A stretch of 64,000 nucleotides of DNA from the NCBI GenBank assembly GCA_009760855.2, contig WPIO01000021.1, positions 4,844,501 through 4,908,500 of the forward strand, written 5' to 3'. This document shows, piece by piece, positions 31,545-64,000 of this stretch. The translations under genes were made by a program, and so were the position numbers. Source of the DNA: Cristatella mucedo (lineage: Eukaryota; Bryozoa; Phylactolaemata; Cristatellidae). Within the stretch, counting starts at the first letter, position 1. Each line of letters opens with the position of its first letter. The notes beneath the pieces were generated by a model. It ran no database searches. It saw only the letters and a program-made list of their open reading frames with translations, and was not told where the DNA came from.

Positions 31545-31790
31545 TAATAATAATAATGATACATTTGTATAGCACCCTCAGAGAACTTAATCTCTCTCTA
31601 GGCACTTTACAAATGCTGCAAAAGAAGCATAGTCGAATGGTTAGTGGTAGCATGCTTAACGAAAACAAGCATGACATGGTGAGAGGTGGCATGCACAGGG
31701 TCAGCAGGCAAATATGTTTAGTTGCAGCATGCGCGGTGTCAGCACGCATACACACACAAAGGAGGAATCACATGGACCCGCAAAATGCTG
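31545..31790 (-). mobile_element. L2-like LINE family A, 3' UTR and tail
   Basis: On the + strand it starts with (ATA)-type repeats, then the hairpin tail tagcaccctcagagaactt and aatctctctctaggcact. The 3' UTR follows, with repeated catgc/ggtgg motifs matching 17890-18030 in reverse complement. Confidence 0.8.
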
Positions 31791-31983
31791 TGATAAATAG
31801 GTATATTGTTCGATCGGCCAGAGGCTGTGCACCTTGGAGACCGGATAAGGGTCCGGCCCGGCACAAAAATTACGATGCTCTCTCGGTGTTTCACGGCCCG
31901 ACGCCTGCATACCGGTCGGTGCAGGAGCTGCTCTGCTTTACGGATGAAACGTCCTTATCTCCGGTCCGAGCCAGTTCCCGTTC

Positions 31984-32135
31984 TGGTTTGACCCAGTGGT
32001 TAAGGTTCGCACCCCGATCAAGGTCAAGGTGAATGTACTCCATAGCCGAGGTAATAGGTTCGAGGCCCCTGGCATATGTGAAGCACCTTAACAGAGATTA
32101 AGCTGTCTTGCGGTGCTTTAAAAGTGAATTGTATT
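31984..32135 (+). mobile_element. tRNA-derived SINE family B
   Basis: The head tctggtttgacccagtggtt and the box region aataggttcgaggcccc are followed by the LINE-like tail, with aacagagattaagctgtctt and then ggtgctttaaaa. Confidence 0.75.
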
Positions 32136-32149
32136 AAGTTATTATATAA

Positions 32150-35100
32150 AGCTTGCTTGTGCAAGTTGGTGACTGATGGTATATGGATTCTACCGTTGTA
32201 GGAACCGGATGACAACTGAGGCCACTATACTCATGCTAATACGAAAGCTGCGGAGGGTTCTGAGAGCCAACCGAACGCAACCGGTTTCGCGAAGTTAGCG
32301 CCTTGCTGCTGATTACTGCGTACATAAAGTGCAGAGCTGCAGTTTTGGGCTTGGTGCTCACAGCGAACGGTGATTTTCCCATTCCGCTGGGAGCGAAAGA
32401 GTAACTCTCACGGAAAAAATGCATTTACCATTTGAGAAATTAGTAATCGAGACGCTGCTGCTGTTAAAACGTTCGGAGTTACCTTACGCCGACACCACGC
32501 CACTCCTCCGCTTATTGTTTGTCGGCGGAAGCGCTTATTGTATGTCGACAGAAGCGGAAGCAGTCAGTAGCCACGAAGGCGGTGCTCACCTCGTAGAGGT
32601 GTACGCAAGAGTGGCCATGCTCGCTGAGTTTTGTTCGAACACTCTTGGACATCAGCCGGTCTCGCATAAGAGCGAAACTTATTGCTCTTACTTTGCGGCA
32701 CGCTCTTACCTCGAAGCGAAATCACTGGCAGGCAAGCAACGATGCCGCACGCTACTTGCAATTGCAGCATGACTATGAAGGCAAGCCTTTCTTCAAGCCC
32801 CCTCGAGCGTCTCGCTTTGCCCTTTGTCCTTTGCCCTTTGCTCACTGACCTCCCTCCTTTTTGGTAGCCCGATTTGTCTGCACTGCTCACACCGGTCGGC
32901 GTTATTTAACCACTCAGAGCTTTCGAGTGCCAGGACTTTTCCACGCCACTGCAAGCGGGCGCGCCGACGGCTAGGAGGACGCTTTGCCTGCTAGCCTGGC
33001 GGAAGTGCGATAGGATTCCCGGTCGCCTGAAGAAGCAGAAGCTGCAGCATATTCGGCGCCGAATTAGGGGCTAGCAAAACTCCGAATTCAAGCGAGCGGC
33101 TCCGCTGTCGGCCTGGAGCTCGCCTGCCGCGGCCCACAGTCTGAACAACTTTGGCTGCGTCGTCTGCAGCGGTAATCGTGAATTGGCCTTCCTCAATCCT
33201 TCATTTTGATTAAGAGCTTCAAAGGGTTATAAGTTATTTAAACGAAAATAAGGTAAAGGATTCCGCCTGGAAGCTTTTTAAAGGTGCCGGCGCGGGGGTC
33301 GCGGGCGCGATGTTCATTTTACCTGGCCATTCGCCGGACTCTCCAAGCTTCGTGAATGCCGCAGCAGGTGGCGCTCTCGGGGCGGGGCGAAACAGTAGTG
33401 GGAGATCGGGAGTCACGGACGACTTCACGAGACGTTCGAAAGTGCTGCTGAAAATTGAGTTGATCGATAGAACTGCGTTTGCTACATCTTCTATCAAGCC
33501 ATCAACTCCTAGTTGAAAGTGCCACCGACGCAAGCTACGACGCAGGAGCACTTGTTCCAGCTTAAAGGATGCCGTTTCTGCGGCCGCGTACTTGGCACGC
33601 TCTGTACGAATCTGCAGGCGGCACGTGCCCATCGAGAACCGTCTGCTTAATAATAGACCACTTTCCACTAGTCCGGAGTTAATGTGAGTGAAGGATTTTC
33701 TCCGCTTCGGCAAGTTTCAGCAACAAAGAGAATCTGAAAGCCTTCGAAAGATAAGAGAGTGGTTTGCTAGGCACACCCTGGATTTCGGCTAAGCGGTGCC
33801 TTTGAATATCTAATTATTCATCCTCTGGAAGGTTGCTATCAAGATCAGAATGAATATCCGTTTTCTAAATACGAAAGCTGTGTGCAGTGCCGTTGGCTTG
33901 ACATTCTCCCCTTTCGAAAGCACCGTTGCATAAGACTTCATACTCGCTCTCGAGTGTTTTTCGAGAAGCTACGAACGATCTTCCTGTGGAAAAGCTTGAG
34001 TTTAAACACCAGTTGCTGCTTATCAAGACTGAGCAAGCTGAATTAGAAAATCTTCACTTGCAGAAATGCAAACTTCGCATTATTTACGCCGGCGAGCTTT
34101 GATTGTGTGCGTCACCAGTCACCAGTGGCCGATCCTTTAATCGAGTACGAGCGAACAGGTTCGCAGAGCGCCTCTGTGCGCTCTTGCGTCGTCTTCGAGC
34201 CGTCCTCTACTGAATGAGACGACGTGCGGACGATGCACGGAAATATGGAGCAGCGTTTAACTCTTCGCACCTCCCTATTCCCTATGGCCCAATAGTCTCT
34301 CGAGCATTGGATGTGCCCACGTGCCAGCGAGTTCTCGGTATCGCCACGTTGCGCCGTCAGGATGGGCGGACCTAGTGCTCGGTACAGGTGCCATCCGGCG
34401 CGCAATCGCCAAGCGGGCGAGCCGAAGTAAAATGCGAAAAAAAAACTGCGAACATCTTTCCGCGCTTCAAGCGACGTACTGTTCATTACGGTATCGACCT
34501 ACTTATTTTTAATGGGTCCCTCTGACCGTTAGTAAACACGAGTCGCCGGCACTCTGCCCTTAGTGGTATTGCGGTTACTACTACGACGGTACAGCTCCGA
34601 TGTGCGATTTCAAAAATGAGAGATAATTATTAATTTGCATATTTAGCTACAGCGCTTACTCTCGCGGTTGAAATTGAGCTTTGAATTATCAATCATGCCG
34701 CTATTTAATTATTTTTATAAACGCTGTGACGATTCTCTCTCAGTTGAGCGGATAAAGATGAAAACACTGAGAGAGAGACAGTTAAGCCTTAGCGACGATC
34801 TGCCTGCCGGGGAGTCATTGCTACAGAGTTTTCGTGCAGCCAACAGTAACGCCCATAGGCACGGTCCTTAATTTTTAAATTGAATTTCCCACGTTCGCTT
34901 CGCGGATAAGGCGCTTTTCCCTAGTAACTGCACTAGGAAAGGCACGCACGGCGAGTACGCGCGAGAGAAGAGTCGTCCTTACATCGCAATAAAATAGCAA
35001 TGAAAAACGCTTCGTGTAGCCCATGCAGGCAAGAGAAACGGCAACTTCTGTGGGAGATCATCATCTATCTGCAAATTCGCGCGAAAAGTAATGCTTTTCG

Positions 35101-35430
35101 AGATTGAGCTTCGAGGGCGATTGGAAGTTCAGTAGAAGTTTGGTAGTTCGGCCGCATTGGGCTTACGAAACAATGCGCTTACAGGCGCCGCGTAAGCGCA
35201 GCGCCACGCAAGTGTAGAACAGCGACGGGCACTTGAACTTAAGCGACCTTACTAGGCACGTAAGATTGACAGTCACACTTATATTGAGTTTTTTTTTCGT
35301 GCTGTGTTTATAGTCGTTCAACAAGGGTAGAGCAATATTCAGTGTCAAAAAAGAAGGGGGGTTAATTTATTAGTTGGCTGCAATTCATGAGCTGCATTCT
35401 CATATATGAAATTAAACATGGGAAACGTGA
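32150..35430. other. Unassigned region, short possible coding debris
   Basis: No gene recognised. A 159-codon - strand frame (33234-33713) and a 48-codon + segment ending at 34102 with VEKLEFKHQLLLIKTEQAEL look more protein-like than background. The latter resembles the coiled-coil C-termini of transposon-encoded Myb/SANT-like proteins, but this is only a visual impression. Confidence 0.3.
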
Positions 35431-35439
35431 AACGCTTGA

Positions 35440-35925
35440 ATGGGTTTCAACCTAAAAGAATTTTCTAAAGTAGGCCATTGCATTCCAGCAGCTAGCACTC
35501 TCCGCACTACGCCCGAAGGGACGACTAGCGCTTCCGTTGCTTTCCGGCTTTCGCTTGGCGTAGCTGAGTTGGCGTATGGGAAAAATGACTTGGCGCATGG
35601 GAAAAATCGCCCGATTGTTGTAAAGTGTGAATTTTACCTTTTTTTAAATGGCCGTGAATTAATGATAGATTTAAAATTCACATTCAGTACTTTTGTTGGA
35701 TGAATACAAATTAAGATCCAGCATCAGCAGAAGCTGAAAGAAAAAGGCAATCTCGCCAGTAACAACTGGTTGAAGAGGCGCCAGACGAGCTGCCTGCTGA
35801 ACGGCTGCACTGAAGCTGACGAAGACGCACCCGTTGGCAAGCAACGACCGGGGCCGCCGCCGGAGAGACTGCGGCAGAAGCGGAAGCACGGGACAAATTC
35901 GAGAGTCACGTTTTCCCGTAATACT
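35440..35925 (+). pseudogene. Possible LINE ORF1-like debris
   Basis: An 87-codon frame contains GKNRPIVVKCEFYLFLNGRE, reminiscent of the RPIIVKF..YKDRE motif in L1-type ORF1 proteins of invertebrates. It stops at 35701, and a second frame downstream has a Gln/Lys/Arg-rich stretch to about 35925. There is no reverse transcriptase next to it. The match is weak and from memory of the motif only. Confidence 0.25.
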
Positions 35926-35954
35926 TGACGGGCACAGACCTAGTAATAATGCTA

Positions 35955-36450
35955 ATTATAATAATAAATTTGCATAGCACCATCAGAGAACTTAATCTCT
36001 TCTAGGCACTTATCACATGTTGTAACGGCGGCAAGGCCATAGGATTGGTGGTAACATGTACAGGGTTGCAGGGTTGGTGGTAATGTGCACAATATTTACA
36101 TGCAGTGGCGTACCGAAAGGGGTCAGGGGGCGTTCGTCCACACGCGCTAAGGGGGGGCTGCCAAAATGGATGCTTAATCCTGGAGGGGGCGCCATCTGTA
36201 TAGTTTGTCCCCGGGTGCACAATATCCTTGGAGCGCCACTGTTGACGTGCGTAATATGGTTTAAAGTTTTTTTTAGAAATAACATGCACAGTTTAACACG
36301 CATAAGCGCACACAAACGACACATCACAAAGACCTAGCAAATGGTGTGGCGAACAGGTGCGTTTTTAGCTTCCTTATAAATGAAGTCAGGGAATATCGTG
36401 ACATCAGTCGGGAGTTAGTTCCAGGCTTTTGGACCATACGGCATACAGCA
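35955..36450 (-). mobile_element. L2-like LINE family A, 3' end interrupted by a MITE
   Basis: On the + strand, ataataaatttgcatagcac and the hairpin tail begin at about 35955. The 3' UTR is broken by an insertion at 36103-36241. It then resumes with the C-terminal ORF in reverse complement, where SLTSFIRKLKTHLF matches the position of TFKKNLK in the copy at 58870-58920. Coding is broken. Confidence 0.8.
36103..36241. mobile_element. hAT-type MITE, 139 bp, with terminal inverted repeats
   Basis: Starts cagtggcg and ends cgccactg, an exact 8-bp terminal inverted repeat. It is flanked by 8-bp sequences tttacatg and ttgacgtg that match at 6 of 8 positions, as expected for an aged hAT target-site duplication. 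The core ggcgccatctgtatagtttg followed by tccccggg is shared with the hAT relic end at 16450-16490. It sits inside the LINE family A 3' UTR at 35955-36450. Confidence 0.85.
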
Positions 36451-36599
36451 TACAAGCACTTACAGTGTGTACACGCATTATATGTATCTACAGTGTAAGT
36501 AGATACATGTGGACGCAGTGCAACCTCATCTGATGAGCTCCGAGGCCCGGGTACTAGGGCCCACGGTGCACCCGACGACACCTAGAATCAAAGATGCAG

Positions 36600-37255
36600 C
36601 ACGAGCGCACAGTTTTGCGCCTCCGTCAATAAAGAACAATAAGTAATACTAAGTAATTTCAGGAGGCAATGATGATGATTAATATTATAATACTTAATCT
36701 GTTCTCAGAACTATAGTACACAAAACATGCTAAACTGAAATGGTAATTCAATTTTAAATTCAGTTGCAAACCGGACGGATGGACAAATAAGATAAGGAGA
36801 AGAAGAAAATAAGAACCCAGAGATTCGCCAAGCATTAGATATAAGGCACATCCTTAGATATCGAGTCACGTGGCTTGCTCGGCCTGTATCTTAAGCAGCT
36901 GCTCAATAACTTAAATATGCATTCGCATCCAGCCAGGCGAGCAAATGAGCTAGCGCAGGCTCGTCTAGTCTTGGGATCACGGGATGGCTCGAGGGCGGAA
37001 CTGTCGGAAGGTCGCAAGGTCAGCCCCGCTCTGCATCTCGTCGCAAAGTAGAGGTGTAGACACACAAAAGACGAGAGAGCAGACTACTAGGCTTAATAAT
37101 TCTAGTGCTCGTTAACTTCATATTTCTCTCATTCTTCTCAGCGAGTAAAGATGGATTTGCGTGCATGGTTTGCTGAGCGCAAGATCGCAAAATGAAGGCA
37201 CAGCCAAGTATACAAATATATCATAATATATATGTACGGGCAAATACTAATGTGC
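36600..37255. other. Intergenic, no gene recognised
   Basis: No supported feature apart from scattered AT-rich tracts. Confidence 0.45.
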
Positions 37256-37257
37256 GT

Positions 37258-37394
37258 GTAATTCATTTGCACAGTGCCCTAAGAGAACTTGGTCTATAAC
37301 AAAAATCTTTAATCTACCCAGGCGCTTTAGCTATGCCGCAGAGATTGAGCACATATTCTTGATCTCTAAGGTGAGCATCATACTCCTGGGCCAA
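37258..37394 (-). mobile_element. tRNA-derived SINE family B with a short insertion in the tail
   Basis: The + strand order taattcatttgcacagtgcc, ctaagagaactt, aatctacccaggcgcttt, then ctcctgggccaaac matches family B in reverse. About 20 extra bases separate the two halves of the tail. Confidence 0.7.
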
Positions 37395-37439
37395 ACAGAG
37401 TGGCCTTGCGTATTAGGTAAATAAATAAATAAATAAATA

Positions 37440-37612
37440 AATCCTAGCTGCTTAAACAGCCTCTTTTGTATAGCGACAGAAGAGCCTTTAAGGCTATCAC
37501 ACCACTTGCATAGGCGATAAAGGATCGCCCACCGCAGGAATCGAACCCACGACCTCGGGACCGAGGTCGTGAAAGCAACCGCCTTACCTAGTGTGCCATC
37601 ACGGCTCACCAA
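37440..37612 (-). mobile_element. tRNA-derived SINE family A
   Basis: The reverse complement reads gtgatggcacactaggtaag (A-box region), then gtcgtgggttcgattcctgc (canonical B box), then gatcctttatcgcc and the gcctttaaggctcttctg body. An (AAAT)n tract at 37412-37441 abuts its 3' end. The anticodon-arm region is a palindrome, cacgacctcgg/ccgaggtcgtg. Confidence 0.85.
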
Positions 37613-37957
37613 TAAATATGTACATGTATAAGTATGTATGTAATGCAGGTAAACTTGATGTGTATACAGGTACAAAGTCATTCTATAAATATTGTGTCCC
37701 CAAGAATGAATGGTCTCGTACACATTTGAGTTATTTTAAAAATGCGGAGGCCCTCTTAAGCCTGCAAATAGCAATGGAGAATTATAATGCTATGGCTAAG
37801 CCAAAATGAAAAGTAATTGGTGGCCTCCGCAAAGTAATAAACCAAGCAAATAATTTTTCGTAACAATGAAAAACCTACACTTACAAATTAAAATTCTACG
37901 AAATTGGATTTTATGAATAAGCATGCCGATGAGTACTAGCGTATGATGGACAATATA

Positions 37958-38145
37958 TAGATCTACTCCCCCACCAGGCCAAGCATCGTGCCACCCGCTT
38001 TTCGAAATCTAACAGTTTACCAATACCTCGTACAAACCTCAAATCCTTTGGAGACCGTACATTTAGCTCGTATGCTCCTAAAGCCTGGAACTCACTCCCG
38101 ACTTGTGTCAGAACGACCCCTGACTTGACCACATTTAAAAAGAAC
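37958..38145 (+). mobile_element. L2-like LINE family A, truncated fragment
   Basis: Matches the copy at 58725-58905 from the Pro/His-rich segment through the APKAWNSLP and TFKK coding blocks, then stops abruptly. Both ends are truncated. Confidence 0.85.
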
Positions 38146-38149
38146 ACAA

Positions 38150-39620
38150 GGAGCGTAGTTCCTCGCCTTTGCTATGCCAACATGGATATACCTACACACG
38201 GTGCAGCTGGTGAAACCGACATTAATTGTAAGCGGCTGGCAGCTTTACCGATTATTGATATCGTTAATCCAGTTACCTCTTTCGAGTCAAAGCTTGAGCG
38301 AAAGGTGGAAATAAGCGGAAAAATAGTAAATGAACTAGTTATATTAACTACAGTTATATTATATATTGTTCTATAGTATATTAGTAAATAAATAAATAAA
38401 TAGGCCTAAATTCGGCCGCCGGAGTTTTTCGCAGCGAAAAAAGACCGTCTAATGCTGGTCTTGAGTGCTGCGATATTTTGTAAAAATCTAGGACCCAGAC
38501 TCTTCTTTTTTATATAAAGATTCGCGACGCTAAAGCTTTCAGGCAGTTTTCAGGCAGCGGCGCACACCGCTTGGTTTCGCTGTGCGAACTCTATAGGCTG
38601 ATAATTCACGCAGATAAGTAAACGCGACTGAAGTGCAACCCATCAATATATCAGATTCGCGAGATTTCTTATGAATGCAGCTGGAAATCAATTCTCGAAG
38701 GACAGTACAAATTCTGTGGCAGCGCTGGAATGGCTTCGCGAGCGTTTGAGAACGGCTGGGCTCCTCAGAAGTGCCGACGTAATGTAACGACGTAATGTGT
38801 GTACTTACCTTGGCTTTAACCGGTGAGATTTTTTGTAATCTGGTCTCTACCTAAACATTAAGGTACCCATTTCAACTCATTCTTCAGCTATTTGCTTAAG
38901 GAAACAAATGCTACAGCAATTCAGAAGCCAACAACTAGCATGCCGGCCTCAAGCCGAACCCGGTTAAACTTTGCGAGCCGGCTCATCATTATTGATTGCA
39001 CAGCACTCTCGTGGGTAAGTAATATTTTGATGCCTATAGGCCACATTGTTGCTAAGTAAACAAGGATATGTTATTGCTGATACGCAGAACAAGCTGCTGA
39101 ACTTACAATTTGCATTGCAGATGCAAAGAAAAATGTGTACAGTCCAACTAGATGACGTGTCCATTAACAAGATGTGCATACTAGAAATGGGATAAGGGGC
39201 TTTATAAGTTCAATATTCACTGCAGAGATAAATCGCTACCCTACACAGCCCGTGGTCTAGGATGAAACAATTCATAGAAAATCGCGTATTCGGAAAATTA
39301 GTCAGCATTCAAAAAATATCTGTCCGAGACAAGACTGGCCACTTGCAACCTGTAACGGTTGCTGACACATTTTTGATGTCAGGTCAGGGCAGCCGTGTAG
39401 GCATAGGCGAGTGAAACGCTGGCTACGCCACGTGTCAACTTGCAGGACACCAAGGATTTACAGCCAGTGCCTATATAATGGCTATTCGTGCGCACATTGG
39501 AACAGCTTTGTGCTGTGGTATGGAAATAAGTGCTCGATGAGGGACGAGCTGCACGCGAGATCGCCAGACCCTGTCACTCAGGGGGTCCGAGTGACAGAGC
39601 TGAAGCAGGAGTGCCGTCTG
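38150..39620. other. Downstream flank of LIG4, no gene recognised
   Basis: Holds the presumed LIG4 3' UTR next to 39626 (- strand), but no clear polyadenylation signal was placed. An (AAAT)n tract lies at about 38385-38402. Confidence 0.4.
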
Positions 39621-39625
39621 TCGTA

Positions 39626-63686
<24,061 letters not shown>

Positions 63687-63689
63687 CTG

Positions 63690-64000
63690 CAGATAAAAGA
63701 CACATCCCATGCCTTGAAGCTGATTCCTGTTTGCTATATCTGTGCTATCCGAGTAAGAGACCAATGCCCTCCATGACTGTAGAGAAACGAGGGGTCGTCG
63801 ACTGCAAATCAGCCAAGACGGCAATATTACTAAGCCCTCCTGAAACACACTCGCACACGTGCGCCTGCGAGAGCACATACACACATACCACCATCACCAT
63901 GACTCCATCGTTTAGACATATTAGTCAGCACATAAACATATCAGCAACACGAGTTAAAAAGTGCATGAACAGCAATAGCAAAAGACTATAAATATATGGC
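63690..64000. other. Right edge, LIG4 intron
   Basis: Presumed intron upstream of LIG4 exon a. No ligase motif is seen here, so the next upstream exon must lie beyond 64000. Confidence 0.5.

Noticed and set aside
37440-37612. Possible functional tRNA gene
   Set aside because: Has A- and B-box-like sequence but no complete cloverleaf, and the same body follows it in several copies. It is a SINE.

Overview
The window is nuclear DNA from an invertebrate animal. The genes have introns with normal GT/AG junctions, about a third of the sequence is dispersed non-LTR, SINE and DNA-transposon relics, and microsatellites are abundant. Two conserved animal genes are certain. The first is a BMP3/GDF10-type TGF-beta ligand on the + strand (three coding exons, 2646-5393). 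The second is the C-terminal half of DNA ligase IV on the - strand (nine coding exons, 63686 down to the stop at 39626, with the 5' half beyond the right edge). The two genes converge. Vertebrate LIG4 coding sequence is normally a single exon, so the multi-exon LIG4 argues against a vertebrate. I cannot name the phylum; a marine lophotrochozoan or an invertebrate deuterostome would fit.

Layout. 1-7600: very GC- and CpG-rich block holding BMP3/GDF10, several perfect hairpins and two exon-like islands. 7600-21000: ordinary composition, with fragments of two L2-like LINE families, a decayed hAT (zf-MYM1-like) transposon at 15095-16509, a (GA)n tract and tRNA-derived SINEs. 21000-26700: second GC-rich block with hairpins, (CT)n and (AC)n/(TC)n arrays, one exon-like island and no recognised gene. 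26700-39600: mostly non-coding, with LINE and SINE pieces, a hAT MITE nested in a LINE, and orphan exon-like segments. 39626-63686: the LIG4 C-terminal half, whose introns hold a 2.1-kb pogo/Tigger-like transposon, two LINE copies (one with a well-preserved reverse transcriptase at 56.2-59.6 kb), a 381-bp solo LTR nested in that LINE's tail, a ~480-bp CA array and several SINEs.

How the parts relate. LIG4 seals double-strand breaks in non-homologous end joining, and its XRCC4-binding clamp between the two BRCT domains is clearly visible. BMP3/GDF10 is a secreted signalling ligand. The LINE family and one SINE family share a 3'-terminal hairpin tail, consistent with SINE mobilisation by the LINE reverse transcriptase. 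The autonomous-type hAT relic and the 139-bp MITE share terminal sequence, consistent with parent and derivative. I found no CRISPR, operon, prokaryotic or viral system, and no clear wholly new system. The most unusual items are a stop-free, 3n-length BMP3 intron made of an 11-bp minisatellite, the nested-transposon histories, and a run of perfect short-loop hairpins in the GC-rich blocks.
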